From positions 60,348,545 to 60,412,544 of the forward strand of contig CM037777.1 of the NCBI GenBank assembly GCA_021229015.1: 64,000 nucleotides of DNA. Reading direction: 5' to 3'. Shown here in pieces: positions 1 through 12,960 of this stretch. The position numbers were made by a program, and so were the translations under genes. This DNA is from Solen grandis (taxonomy: Eukaryota; Mollusca; Bivalvia; Adapedonta; Solenidae). Position 1 is the stretch's first letter. Every line of letters begins with the position of its first letter. The notes beneath the pieces were generated by a model. It searched no databases and was not told where the DNA came from. It was given only the letters and a program-made list of their open reading frames with translations.

Positions 1-270
1 TCTTCCTCTTCCAATATGGTATCTAACACCCAAATATGAAAACTATATCTTAATTCTAACAGGAGATATTCAACGGAAACAACCTGTTTGGTGCAAAACT
101 ATTTTAAGTAACAATGACCTTGGCCCTATTGACGTAGTTCAATCCCAATCTTCCTCTTCCCATAAGTTATCTATCTACTAAATATGAATAGATCATCATA
201 CCTCATTACTAAAAGAAGTTATTTGACGGAAACAAAAAATCAAATAACTCTTTCGAAACAAACCCTCACA
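1..270. repeat. Diverged tandem repeat, about 148-bp period
   Basis: The motif TCTTCCTCTTCC followed by an ATCTA...AAATATGAA block occurs at position 1 and again at 149. A GACGGAAACAA-like stretch follows in both copies. This looks like the edge of a tandem repeat body cut by the window start. No coding signal is seen. Confidence 0.5.
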
Positions 271-960
271 TGTCGGTGCCTTCCTTACAGAAAGACATGC
301 ACCTTTGAATATAGAAAGACGTACTGAATTAGTGCCAATAAGCCGCCATGGTTGTCAAGTTTTACGTTTGACCATGGATATGAACGACAGTAACAAGTTA
401 ACTTGATCATCGATAGATTCTCTTCAATATTCTCAAAAAGTCTCTAATTCAGTGTGACCATATCAGTTTCAAACATTTGGGAAGCAAACACATACTCACG
501 AACTCTGAATGATTTCCTTTATGTTTGGTAATCCTGTAAATCAGACAATAATTTCAAATTTTCTTCTCCTAATTAAGGCAAAATATGCTGTTTGTGATAG
601 CTAATAATACTTTTATGTACCACGTCGTATGACCCACTCTGCTAATCTACCATTAAAACCATTAAAAAAAGCTGAGAATCGGTTCATTTAGATTCCGCTC
701 ACTTAGTGCTAATACCTTAAGGTCGTGTCTCCATACCTGTGCAGTCATTACTGCGCGGTAATTTGGATAACTGCACGGTTTTTCATCAGTTACTGCATGG
801 GCGTGGAAACTCCGCCCACTAAAAAGTGTGCGGTATCGAATTAAACATGAGTACTTATCTACAGAAAACTACCCAGGCAGTGTAACAAGTATATGAGTGA
901 ACAGTTTTTAGTTAATAGTTTGAGTAGTTTTTAGACTACCGGTTGTTAAAAGGAGTTACT
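250..960 (+). repeat. Left copy of a duplicated ~0.8-kb block
   Basis: This stretch matches 8870-9760 in the same order and orientation with many substitutions and small indels. Shared landmarks are GACCATGGATxTGAA, CACGAACTC, a pair of ATTACTGxGCGGT motifs, and AGTGTGCGGTATC followed by AAACATG. Both copies end with an ATG-led short frame. Here, at 847-885, it reads M-S-T-Y-L-Q-K-T-T-Q-A-V and then TAA. The block could be a duplicated promoter and first exon or simply an old repeat. No expression evidence is available from sequence. Confidence 0.55.
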
Positions 961-1257
961 TGTAGTTACTAGTATTAATAGTAAGTATGGCAATATGTAG
1001 TTTTCTTTACGCCAAAAAATCAAGCAAAAAAGAGAAAATTGAGACAAGAAATGAGGATTTTTTGGATGATATTCTACCATAATGCAGCACGGGTGATACC
1101 CAGAGTGCAAATTTAAACATAAAGTGTATTTTTTTTCTTCACTTTGGTATTAATCCGTATGCCATTTTGTAATACTTGATGTGTACACTTATGTTTGGTA
1201 AATAAAAACAAAACTGTCCACTGACACCCATGTTCAAGTTTACCATTGAATAGGTAA

Positions 1258-1466
1258 CCCTTTCCCTCATAGAGGACACCATGAAAGGACCTATGCGAAC
1301 AGCATAAAACCAGATCAGCCTGATCATGTTTTATGCTGTTCGCTGCTCCTCAGTGGTCTGGAAATGAGGATTTTGTAATTAAATTTGGTAAGGTTTAACT
1401 GGTTTTCTGTAGGCTTTATGTGGTACCTACTGAGTGCGTCAAAATGAGTCTATATGAGGGAAAGGG
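1258..1466 (-). mobile_element. piggyBac-like MITE, copy 1
   Basis: The termini are CCCTTTCCCTCATA on the left and its reverse complement TATGAGGGAAAGGG on the right. They are followed by TTAA on the right and preceded by GTAA on the left, probably a mutated TTAA. CCC-starting inverted repeats with TTAA target duplications are the hallmark of the piggyBac superfamily. The inside contains a palindrome built from GCGAACAGCATAAAACC and its complement. It has no coding capacity. It is inverted relative to the copy at 60861-61094, which has both TTAA sites intact. Confidence 0.75.
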
Positions 1467-1595
1467 TTAATGAACAACAACGGAATAACACACGCATACA
1501 CAAACATGTATGATTAGCGGCGTTTTACTTTCGCGGAAATAACCCGATCGCGAAACTCGCTAACTTAAACTGTTTACAGTACTCTGCTCTGTCAT

Positions 1596-1650
1596 TTCCT
1601 GCACAACAATAATAGATCTAACAATAACAGATCTGTTATTGTTGCAGGAA
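1596..1650. repeat. Short imperfect palindrome
   Basis: TTCCTGCACAACAATAATAG is mirrored by CTGTTATTGTTGCAGGAA around a centre with two AGATCT sites. It can fold into a hairpin of about 20 bp. It may be a MITE remnant. Confidence 0.5.
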
Positions 1651-2197
1651 AAAGCAAGTATGTAGTATCATCAATACTTGTTTATATTTTGGTAAGGGCC
1701 TTTGGCGGAAATGTAAATTCAAAGAATTGAAATTGAAGCACGTTTTAAAGTTACTTTTCCTACGGAAAACATGGAAAATTATATTGTTTTATGCGTAAAA
1801 TGCAGTGACTTTTTCCGAAATAATACTACATAATGTTAACCGTTAAAGAGGAGAACACTTGTCTTAGATGCCACTTTCACCTATTTCTCTGTATTGTCTC
1901 TTAAGACCGGTTACACTGTTACTTATAATTAAACCTATCACTTTTTGGGACTAGATTACTTAAAACAATGCTTGACCAAAATATTTCAATGAATTTCGAG
2001 AGCGTTAAATATTGATAACCCTGAGACAGCTTCATAGCTGACTGTAAGCGTACGCTTGCACACGGTTTGGCATATTGAAGACACCCCTGATTTACATTTA
2101 AATCAGTTTCAATGATTTATAATGTGACCGGTGCCAAACAGTCCACCATACCATAATTTCAGCATCACTATTCATGAACTTCCATAAAAAAGTGTTT

Positions 2198-3020
2198 ACA
2201 AGAGGACCATGATGGCCTTATATCGCTCACCTGAGTACCACTGCTCTAAAGGAGCAATCTTGGTCGAGGGTTACCAATAGAACATCTGTGCCAAAACATT
2301 TTAAATCTGACCGGTAGTTTTGGTGCAGAAGTCTTTTATAGTTTTCACTATATACATGTACATTTAATGCACGGTGGTTCTACCCGGATGCCTCCATGCA
2401 TTCGGGGTCTTCCTCCACCTGTAATTAGTTGGACATCGCTTTATGACTGAAATACTGTCGAAGCGACGGTAAACTCAAATAGTTAAGTCAAATCTAGTCT
2501 GGCGGCCATGTTTTATTACGGAACGGGATAATTTTTAGAGGGTTACCCTAGGAACATCTATACTAATGGCTAGTAGGTTTGAAGGTGATGATATTTTAAG
2601 TTTTCTTTTCTTTTCATTTCTGTTGCCATGGCAACCAGAGTTCTATATAGATCGAGTTTAATTTAGCAACTTTTGTGAAAGCTAACAAAAGGATTATCCC
2701 TGCCAAGTTTAATCAAGTTCTGTCCAGCGGTTTTAGAGGAGAGTTCGTTTAAAGTTCTCAATTTATACATTTAAGGCAAATTATCCATCTGGAGCCCATT
2801 TTTTTTTATAGATCTTAAAAATTTGGCATTCTTGGTAGAGGGTTATCCAAGGAACATTTGTACTGAAGGAGATGATTATTTGATTTTTTTCCTGCCAAGT
2901 TCAACTAAATTCTGTCCAGCGGTTTTAGAGGAGATGCCGCTTAAAGCAAATTCTTGACGACGGACTCAGGGTGATCACAAAAGCTCATATTGAGCACGTT
3001 GTGCTCAGATGAGCTTAAAA
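2198..3020 (-). mobile_element. Helentron/HINE-like repeat, family 1, reverse copy
   Basis: Read on the - strand, this starts with an AGCTCA...GAGCACAACGTGCTC hairpin (plus 2985-3017). It runs through a body with CTGGACAGAATTT-type sequence, and ends in a GGTGAGCGATAT...GGCCATCATGGTCCTCTTGT terminus (plus 2198-2235). These ends match the other family-1 copies in the window. A SINE fragment lies inside at 2371-2492. No open frame of note is present. Confidence 0.6.
2371..2492 (+). mobile_element. SINE fragment (3' part)
   Basis: This shares with 3773-3918, 21434-21682 and 35693-35812 a block reading GGTTCTACCCGGATGCCT, then CCACCTGTAATTAG, then TATGACTGAAATACTGTCG and GACGGTAAAC. The tRNA-like head is missing here. 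It is nested in a family-1 repeat. Confidence 0.6.
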
Positions 3021-3772
3021 CGAAAATAACATGTAGGCATATAGCATGTCTCTTTGCTATACCACATTTGATCAGTGTTTGCATCGATACGTGCTTCATC
3101 ACAACGAAATGAAAAGCATCGAGAATTTAGAAAAGGAATGTATAATTTAACATGCATTCGAAATGAACTAACCACGACAGCCTGACTAATTTGCACAATT
3201 TAAAATTCAAATCGGCTGATTTTTTTGATTTTTTTTGAATGCAATGAGAAATAGCAACGCGCAAAATGATTTCCCGATACATAAATATTTCACAAGCGTT
3301 GTCGACATAAATCGAACCAATTATCATTTATATTTGTTTAATCGATTGTGACACTATATAAAAAAAACCAAATCATTATATAGCTTTACCATTGCGACAT
3401 GTTTACTACGATTGGTAAATGAAGCTTACAGACTACACTGCCAGTTGCGGTTTTGTTTTTGGTGAGGTCATCAGGGATAGGGTGATTGAAAAATAGGTAA
3501 TACGTTACAGTTATTAACGAAATCATTTTATTGTGGTGCAAAATACAACTCGTACGTTTTTTGGATATATCTCAAAATAACAAACCAAAGTAAAGTTTTT
3601 AAACCAACAATTGAAGGAAAGACGCACTGATACCACAAAAGCAACGTTAGTTACGCAAGAGAAACCAGCTGATAAGAAGATATGAGAATGATAGCTCTTC
3701 AAACACAAGTGCAGGAAACGGGCACATTTCGTTATTTGTTTTGAGAAATTGATCATAGGATAAAAAAATCGA
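3021..3772. other. Non-coding interval, nothing recognised
   Basis: AT-rich sequence without supported exons. The reading frames here are short and show no codon bias or family motifs. Confidence 0.5.
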
Positions 3773-3918
3773 CATCGCGTGGGTTCGAATCCCGACAGGG
3801 TCATTCGGGTTTTCATGTGAGGGTGCCTCAGTGCATTCGGGGTCTTCCTCCACTTGTAATTAGCTGGACGTCGCTATATGACTGAAATACTGTCGAAGCG
3901 ACTAAAACAATCAATCAG
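3773..3918 (+). mobile_element. tRNA-derived SINE copy
   Basis: It begins with a box-B-like GTGGGTTCGAATCCCGAC, followed by AGGGTCATTCGGGTTTTCA. The shared SINE block TCCACTTGTAATTAGCTGG, then TATGACTGAAATACTGTCG, comes next. The box B motif (GGTTCGAATCC) is canonical for a polymerase III tRNA-type internal promoter. Box A is not intact. Confidence 0.65.
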
Positions 3919-5608
3919 TGAAGAAATCCGACAGTTACAAACAAAATGATAAAATAATATTAAATGAATTGTTTGTTGGTCTCCGCTACGAGTTAAATCA
4001 TAAAAATATATATCCTTGGTAGGATCCAGATGTTTTGAGGCAGTGTTATGTCATCAGTAGAGGAGAAATATGTCAGTCAGAAGTCAGGATGTCAGCTTCT
4101 TTAAAACAGTTAAGATTTTTTTTTTATTCAAAAGCGAAAGTTCAGCAAATGTTACTACGACAGCATTTATATTCAATCAATAGACCAAAAACTGTCTTGC
4201 AAATTAGTAAGATTTATCTCAGCTATACATCGTTGTGAGTTTGCAGACATCATTTGTCATGATATTTCTTCATAAAGACAGGAAACCACAGCGTCTGAAA
4301 TTCCGTTTACAGTTTAACACTTAATTTGCAAATATTCTGTCGTAAAGATTAATACTATTACAAATCATTCAAGAAGCTACATGTAACTTCCACGCTTACA
4401 TTTTGCAAGTGTATATTCATTTAATTTACATTGTTAAATACATTTACATGATTAAATATTGATTTTCATACATAAAATGACGATGTAAATATTAAGATGT
4501 TAATCTAATAACCGTTAAATTCATTTCATATGTATGGTTTTGATATGTCTTGTTGGTCGCCATAGACCAGTGGTAAGGTCCATGAAAATGACTCCGAAAG
4601 ATACAATTTGATTCTTGCTCAGAGCTAGTATGTTTCAAGCTCCTTGTAACATGAAGTACTGGTACAACTCAAAAAAAGGGTCAAGATGTTTTGATTCAAA
4701 GAAATGTTATGGTTCAGTTTACCGGTACTCGTTAAAATGTATTTTCTCTTCGTTTCAATAAATGACTTTAAAAGTAGGTCAATGCTTTGATACTGAAGTA
4801 CCTGAATGATCAAATTTTCATCAATTTATAAGGCGATTGATAAAGAAATTAAATAATCGTGTTTTTTTGCAATTTAAGATGCTGACACATTTGTTTGTTT
4901 TTCATTATTAAATGCGTCGTCGAAATTTTCCACGTATTAATACTATTATGATTAAGTACAGGACATCTTTCCTAAAGGCAATTTTCTCCCTATGAGATTA
5001 GACTTCATAATGTGACAACTGTATTCCCACGATTTATAGAGAAGTAAATGGAAGGTAAAGGTTGTAATACATTTGACATGCTTTAGCTTAATATTTCTTG
5101 AAATAACATTTAAATAAATAAAACAGAAGGACACAAGCAAACTATATATTCTATTGAAACCCTTGTAAAACAAGCGTTTACGTTTAATGTCTGGAGAGAT
5201 TTACGGCTATGGTGATTCAATATTCTTTGTCGGAATTATGTAAAAGATGATGGTATACTTTGATCCTTACATATAGTAAATCTGTCGGTATCCAGACAAC
5301 ATATAATTCGAAACTATAAATCAGTTATGTTTCTGTACAGGAAATTAGGACTTCTGTCTCCTGTTCTTGTTGATTTCTGAGCAATAAATGAGGCCCAATA
5401 AGCAAAATGATTCCATGTCTTTATATAGAAGACAAAACCACACATTCTCCATTGTATACGGTTACCAAATAAACCATTTATCATTTCATCTAGGATATTT
5501 TTGTATAGTTGAATTAAGCATAGTTGTTTCTTTAATATTTATCATCGATACTTGTTGCTTGGTCAAATTGACGTTCCACCGATAACCGGCAACATTACAG
5601 AACATACC
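3919..5608. other. Non-coding interval, nothing recognised
   Basis: AT-rich sequence with only short reading frames. No splice-flanked coding block, structured RNA or repeat ends were recognised. Confidence 0.45.
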
Positions 5609-5890
5609 GGCCCCGGTGGCAGAGTTGTTTTAATGTCCGCCAAAAACGGGCGGTCGTGGGTACTATCCCCGGCCGTGGCATATCAAAGTCGAAATAAATG
5701 GTAGTTTTTCTTCCTTGCGCTCAGCATATAAGGGCAGTTCCAGAATTGGTTGCCCTGGTGTCAGGATAATGTGACTTGGTGTGGAACAATGCCACATAGA
5801 TACGGCGTGATACTGCAGTGTGTTAGCACTTTATGTCTCAAATGGACAGTCTTCAAATGACTGAAATACTATCAGCAACACATTAAATAA
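5609..5890 (+). mobile_element. tRNA-derived SINE, longer copy
   Basis: The head GGCCCCGGTGGCAGAGTTG resembles a tRNA box A region, and GTGGGTACTATCCCC resembles a degenerate box B. The tail has ATGACTGAAATACTATC, the same motif as the other SINE copies. Length is about 280 bp. No target duplication was identified. Confidence 0.6.
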
Positions 5891-8869
5891 GCAAACAACA
5901 ACGAAAAAAACATTAAGGAACACATCTTTATTTCCCCCAATATGTACATTGTTGCATCAAGAATAAACATGCAATAATCCGTTACTGGTCAGTCGGAACT
6001 CTCATGAACATACACATTCACCCTACATAAAACGAGTAGAATAGAATATTGAATAGGGACACCTCTACAGTCGAAAGAGATAAAACGATCCCTTACATTA
6101 AAATGTGTTTTAACAAATGTAACTCTCCCTCTCTCTCATCCACAATTGATGCAAGTATTTAATATGAAGACACACTTGTCAAAGTTAAGTTATAAATTGT
6201 ACTTTTTAAAAATTTATTACTTTATATTATATTAATCCAGACGAATAAAAAATCAAGATGAACTCTACCCGTCAATGCCGAGATTTGTAGTCATGGGCGT
6301 GGATCCCTCGCTTCCTAGACGATCTGAAAGGTTGACCACACGGACTAATTAGTTAATGAGGTAACATGGTCGATAAGCTTAATGCATTACATGCTATTGT
6401 CATCAGTTGACACAAAACAATATTTTTTAAAAGGTTCGCTTTTCAAAGATGTCATGAAACAGTTTTGGTGATGCATATTTATTCGATAAAATCCGACTGA
6501 CAAGCCCCTTCTTGAATTTACGCAACATCTGGTTATGAGTGTCTGCTAACAATGCAATATCGCTGACTAATCATTTTCAGAAATTTCATTAACATAATTT
6601 GCAAAGATGCTTAATACTGTTGCAATTACTTAATAATTTGCCGAAGTCAATTTTTAAATCAAAATATCTACATATAAGTTGATGCACTACGCAGATATGC
6701 ACTCGCATTATTCAAAGACAGTTAATTTGGTAAGCAAATGACACTGACCGTGATGTGCTTCAGAAATAATAGATGTATGTTTCTCTGTGATATTTCATTG
6801 ACCTTATCTTTGATGTGACAGGGGGCCTTTGAATTTCTCTACTGCAAACAGGGCCGACGGTTATTAATGTGGAATCCTTGGGGTTTATCGACATCAAAAC
6901 ATTTTCAAATACTCATCGACCAATTCATTTTAATATTGATATTGAATAGAACAGTTGCATTTGCTTTATGTTCCATGTCGAACATTTATATTGGTTGACC
7001 ACCAAAGGAAACCAAAGGAAATAGGACGATTTTTTAAATATTTCATACGACTATATTTATGATCATCAGAGTTCAAAGAAAGATAAACAGCGCCGTTACT
7101 TTTGTGATTTATTGAAAGTAAATTGGTCGCATATTTTTACAGAAAGTGCTCATAGTAGAATATAAGCCACTTTGCTCATTGTAACCAGATAAATATGTCA
7201 CATCCTTAATCACTCATAAAATGTATTTATTGAAAAACGCCAAAACTGTATCTATATTTTGAACGTAAATAATGACCAAGTTCACTGTCAGATAAGTAAG
7301 CTCTGATTCAAGTAATTACAAATTAACTTTGATAATCCACATAATTCCTTTTTCTTTTCAATTATGTACATCAATGTATTCATCATTTATTGTGAAATAT
7401 TTTGCTTTATCGACAAGAAAATTTGTAATTGTCATTGCCAATAGCTAAGACCTAGTTTGGTTTTTACATGCACCATTAGGACGTTTCAGCGGGTCACCAC
7501 TGATTTTATTGTGTAATTTCTTTTTTTTGAAGTCCTCATTTTCAGTAGAATGATAAATGAAACCCCAAAATGTATTAACAGCATAATCAAAAGTTTAAAT
7601 GTTGAGGGTCCAAAAAATCATATTTTACTTTTCATGCAAATTTGGTTTACATTTCAATGAAAAAAGCAGTTTTAGCGAAAATATAAACGTGGTGAAGTAC
7701 TTTTTTTTTACTTTGCAGAAAGCCATTATGTCAAAGGATTGAAACTGAAAAAATAAAGGCAATCTGATGATTTTTTTCAATATATATATATATAATTTCA
7801 TAGCTTTTGTGTAGTATTCGTATATATATTGGTCCTTACACAATGGCGGTAAATGTTAGAATATAGTCCATTACAGCAACATCCTTTGACTATGTTGGGT
7901 ATGTTTAAGGTTTTAAAATATAACAGATAAAAACATTCAATACTTCTACTAGTATACTAGTGTTTTTCAGTGTAATTGAGCATTTGAACAAAACGTATTA
8001 AAATTATGTTTAAGCGGTACACTGTTATAAATGATAGATTTGTTCTTTCGACTATTGATGGTATTTTTGCCAGAACATAATAGAATGATGTCACTGGCAA
8101 TATTCACGACATTTCGGCATGGAACTGACTAGCAGACTTATTGGTGTACCTTGAAAAGCAAATAGGCACTTTGGCCCGGTGGTAACGTACCGAACTTTGG
8201 ATCCAAATATTGGGCCGAACCCCGTTGGCGACAATAATTTATCATGGCTGTCCAAGGCGCAAAGTACTGTCCAACCAAGGAACAGTCGACGGACATACAT
8301 ATAGGACGGAAGAACTTGTTTCTAAGTAGATGTATATAATTTTATCTTAAGGCAACTAAGTCGTTCCTGAATTAACAGGTATGCGTACGGCTTAATACCC
8401 ATATAACTTACGCACTTCGGGAAATTCCGATTAGATATAGAATCCAGTATCCCCGGAGCAGGGGATTTCTTTTACCATTTACTGTTTTTAAGCCTTTGAG
8501 GTGATCACATTGGCGAAAAAGGATTGTGATTAGGCATGTGACGGCACAAAGAAATGGGAATCCTGAATATAGGTTTTACAATTCTGAATATAGGATTAAT
8601 ACCGTTCGTAACACATTTGCCTATGATGGTGAAATCGCCCATTTTTTTTTACTATCACGGAATGTTGCATTGGGTGACCAATCGAATGCAGGGTGGTACT
8701 GACTGGGTGTAACATATACAGATATTATTTAATCAAAGTAATGTATGGATCAAGAGTAAATGAAGCCAGTGCAATATATGTATTGTAACATGGCCAAAAT
8801 TTACGAAGGAGGCGGTACTACGGTCTCATGATTTTTTTATCCAAATGGTCCAAAGTATTGGGCGTTTGT
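5891..8869. other. Non-coding interval, nothing recognised
   Basis: About 3 kb of AT-rich sequence with no supported gene. The piece at 8168-8235 has faint tRNA-like character but does not fold convincingly. Frames are short and uninformative. Confidence 0.45.
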
Positions 8870-9763
8870 GTATCAAAGAGAAACCCCGTGAAGTTGACCA
8901 ATCAGTGAAAGGGAAGTTTCCTCTCAACCAATAAAACAAACCCTTACCTATGCTTAAATGCCTGTGCATAGAGAAGGACGTATTGAATCTGAAATTTGAC
9001 CATGGATCTGAATGACAATGCGGAATGTATTTTCTTATTAAAAGTTCACCTGTCGTCAATAGACTGTATTCAAAATATTTTCGAAAGGACTCCTTAATCA
9101 GTGTAACCTACCAGTTCCTTACGTTTGGGAAAACATTAGTGATGTGCTTTTCATGACAACAAACACTCACGAACTCCGACGGTTTTTCCGACTGTCTGGA
9201 AATCTTGTAAATCTGAAAAAAGAATCATTAGAACCTATGCACAATATTTTACTTCGCATGCGTTATATATCCCTGTATAATTGATGAAGAAAGAAATAAA
9301 AACATATAGCAGTTGCTTATCCAAATCGAGGCAAAATTTTCTGTTTGTGACAGAAATACCACCTCGTAAAGCAATACTTCACTTTTTTGTCTAAATATAG
9401 AAAATAATGAAATGATATAAAAAAAGCCAGTGGAGAAGGGGGTTAATTCGGATTCCGCACACTAAGTAGGAATGAACACTAAGTACTATCTAAAGGGATC
9501 GTATCGGGGAAAACAATACTTTTGGGTGGCCACAAGATAAGTCCTGCCGCCATTACTGTGCAGAATATGTGTTAAACCTATTGTCCGCCATTACTGTGCG
9601 GTTATTTGGAGAACTGCATGGTCTTGCATCAGTTATTTCACGCGAGAAAACTCTGCCCCCTATAAAGTGTGCGGTATCCAATTTAAACATGGCTACTCTC
9701 TTACAGAAAACTTCACAGGCCGTGTTACAATTCATAGTACCATTTGGAAACAGGCTGTTTTAA
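8870..9763 (+). repeat. Right copy of the duplicated ~0.8-kb block, ending in a 24-codon frame
   Basis: This is the partner of 250-960. It ends in a frame at 9689-9763 that begins M-A-T-L-L-Q-K-T-S-Q-A-V and continues 12 codons further than the left copy, which has TAA where this copy has TTA. The conserved ATG context (AATTTAAACATGG, with G at +4) and the preceding TATAAAG at 9661 would suit a promoter and first coding exon. No clear splice donor is seen before the stop. Whether it belongs to the + strand gene downstream is unknown. Confidence 0.5.
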
Positions 9764-12071
9764 TTCTGTTCAGGCTCCTCTTAGGTAGACACGAATGCAT
9801 AAGTTAACAAGTACAAAAGTGCTGCCTGAGGCATAACTTTTATTGAGATGTGAACTTGTTTACATAAGTATATATATTTAATTGAATAAATAAAAAACAA
9901 GTTCCAAGACTTGAAGTGAATCTTAAAATGAAGAAAGACACACAATATTTTTAAATATGAAAACAAAGGCCTAATATACATATTTAGAGGACACACACAA
10001 TTTCAATGCAAGAAAGTGTGAAAAATGTGCAGCCAGACCAGGACTGTAACCTGAGACCACTTACAAAAGTCTCCCACCGATAACGATTACATATTCCCTG
10101 CAAATTTGGAATTTGTTGCAGAATAACAGAGATCAAATTGATAGTGATCCTGATAAACAAAAAAGGCAGATACTATAATGATCACTTGTTTGGTGCAAAA
10201 TAACTAAGAGAGAAAAAAGTGCAGCCAGACCAAGACTTCAGCCTGGGACCCCTAAAGGGTGATTGTTCTACTGGTTAAGTTACTGGACTACTTAAAAGTC
10301 TCTGACTGATAAGTGTTACTTATTGGCACTACATAAGTTAGTTTAAAAATGGTTGGTGATTGGAAGGTTTTATAAAGTTTTACAGTGGTAAAAGATTTTA
10401 AAAGAAAATCTTATTTTTGTGTAATTTTTTCAAGAAGTAATTTTAATATACAGCATGAAGAAAATAGGAATACATAGAAAATTTGTTTTCAAGATGCTCA
10501 GATATACAATGTATAGTATACTATTTTAGTATCACATTTAAAAAATACATTTTTTTTTTTGAGAATAGTGGTGAATATTTGAAATGAAAATATTACAAAT
10601 TAAAATTATGAGAAAATATATTGATTTACTGAACTAAAACAGATTACTACCCTTCAACAAGAGCTATCTGTAAGACAACGCGCTCGACTATTTGAATGCT
10701 TGTCAATAAAAATATTGCAGTTAAAGGCAAAATAAGAATCTCAGTATTATCAAAATATACACATGAACAATAAAAATGTGCTTTAAGTTTTAAAGCAAAA
10801 TCTCAAAGAATTCAGTGACAAAGTGAGTTAGTATAAAAAGATTCATCAAGTCAGAAAAGGGGCATAATTTTGTCAAAAGAACAGAGTTATGTACTCTTGA
10901 CATGTAAAAATAGAGGTCATGGTCATAAACAGGTATTTAAAGTTTCAAAGCAATACCTCAAAGGGTTAAGTGAAAAAATGAGGTGGTGTGAAAACTTTAA
11001 CCAAGATTCTTTAAAAAAAAAAGAAAAAAAAAGGCATAACTGTTTTATAATTCATGACAGTCTGACCTCCAACACAGGCATGCAATTATATGTGTGGGCT
11101 ATAAGGGGCATCCATGGAAAGAAGTTGGAGAAAAAAGTAATGTTAAACAAATTTTAACATTTTAAGTACAAAAAGGCCCAACAATATGTAAAAATATTTA
11201 AGAGTTACTGTTCCTGTAACTACTTGGACATACATTCCTGTTTCTACTGGTTGGTCTGATGTTGATAAACACGTGTGAATTTTGAGAGACATCCATTGAG
11301 TGAAAGTGAAGATAACAGCAATGTGAAATAAAACTTTAAATAAAACTTTAACAAAAAAGTTAAATCCAAAAAGTGCTATAAATTTGCAAAAAAAGTATTT
11401 GGAAGAATTACTGTTCTTGTTTCTACTGGTTGGTCTGATGATGATAAACACATGTTTGAAGTTTGCGGGACATCAGTTTAGTAATAGTGCAGATAATGGC
11501 AACATTAAACAAAACCTTAACATTTCTTTTGACATTGTTGACAATGGTTTCAGAAGGGAAAAAATTTAAGGGACAACTTAATTTTAGCAATGACAGTAGA
11601 TAGTCATGAGGTGGCAATTTGTAAGTGATGAAATTGAATTATTCTGGCTCTTTGTTTCAGGGAACAGCTTTTTAAAAAATTTCAAAATCAAATTTTGTTG
11701 GTTTCCACTGCAAACGACAAATGGGCATCTGACAAGTAGTTTCAGAAGATATATCTTTTAAAGCAAATTGTTGCCATCAGAAGATGAGACACAATGTGAT
11801 CAGAATAGCTCACCTTCAGCTTGATGTGTTATGTTGAACTAAGAATGGTTATGATCAGGATACATCGTTTTAAGTTATTCATTGATTGATTGAAATTAAA
11901 TTGGAAACAAACTGATGTGTTTACACTTTAGAAAGGATGACTGACAATCTGGAATGACAGTCTCCCATATTTTCTCCTCAATAAACAAATCTATAAGTTC
12001 AAAACTTTTTTTTTTCAGAGTTTCTTCTTACATTTCAGAGCATGAGATTAAATACCATTTGCTATAAGAAC
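9764..12071. repeat. Repeat-rich, non-coding interval
   Basis: Direct repeats are visible. GTGCAGCCAGACCA occurs at about 10027 and 10218. The block GTTTCTACTGGTTGGTCTGAT followed by GATAAACAC occurs near 11240 and 11420. These look like bodies of diverged interspersed repeats. No coding exon is supported. Confidence 0.5.
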
Positions 12072-12171
12072 NNNNNNNNNNNNNNNNNNNNNNNNNNNNN
12101 NNNNNNNNNNNNNNNNNNNNNNNNNNNNNNNNNNNNNNNNNNNNNNNNNNNNNNNNNNNNNNNNNNNNNNN
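12072..12171. other. Assembly gap (100 N)
   Basis: Exactly 100 N, the conventional length for a scaffold gap of unknown size. Sequence beside it contains C-runs and A-runs. Confidence 0.98.
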
Positions 12172-12960
12172 TCCTGTATTGGGCTATATCCCAATTACCA
12201 AAAATCTCTCTCCCCCCCCCCTCAGTTTGGCGGATGAAAAAATCCCCAAATCTTGTATTTTCTCCCAGATTTTAGGATAAACTTAATTTTTTCCAATTTC
12301 TAATTTAAAAAAAAAAAAAATTTAGGAAGGTTAAGGCGTTATTCCAAATTTGGCTGAAAAAGCCCTGAAAGCTGTTATTATTTACAATAAACTTAATTGT
12401 TGATTGATCAGAAGTACAATTTTAAACTATATCAAATATTGATTATTCTTACTATGTATAAGGTCAAAATAAGTATACTTTTAGATGGATTGTTGGCGCT
12501 TTAAAAGGTATTGAAAGAATAAAAGTTTCTCATGGAATTCAGTTTTGTGGTAAAACATGTGTGACATTTGTTTTTTCATCTCTTAATTATACACTTTCAT
12601 TAAACATGATGATGCAAACTGTTATAAAGGTCATCAAAAGGCTCACTTTGATAACAGTGTCATTTCATGAATTTGTATAATAAAAGTTTAAATAGTATGC
12701 ACAGGTGCTTGAAACAAACTTTTTTTATGTTCTATATGGGCTATATACTATAATAAGATATAATATACATATATAGGCCGATTATGTAAAATATTTGATT
12801 ATGTGACTTGCGCCTGTGGTAGTATGCAATGACATTTCATGTCAAATCCTGTATTTCTGAGTACCAATGTGTATGGAAACAAACTAGAACTTAGTTTAGA
12901 TGAGTATTTTAATATGTGTTCTGGCAATTCTTTGTTGAATGTAAAGCAAATTATTTCCAT
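12172..12960. other. Non-coding interval, nothing recognised
   Basis: AT-rich with homopolymer runs next to the gap. No gene, RNA or clear repeat terminus. Confidence 0.4.

Noticed and set aside
8168..8235. tRNA-like piece (GGCCCGGTGGTAACGTACCG...GGGCCGAACCCCGTTGG)
   Set aside because: No consistent cloverleaf and only a weak box B; too worn to call.
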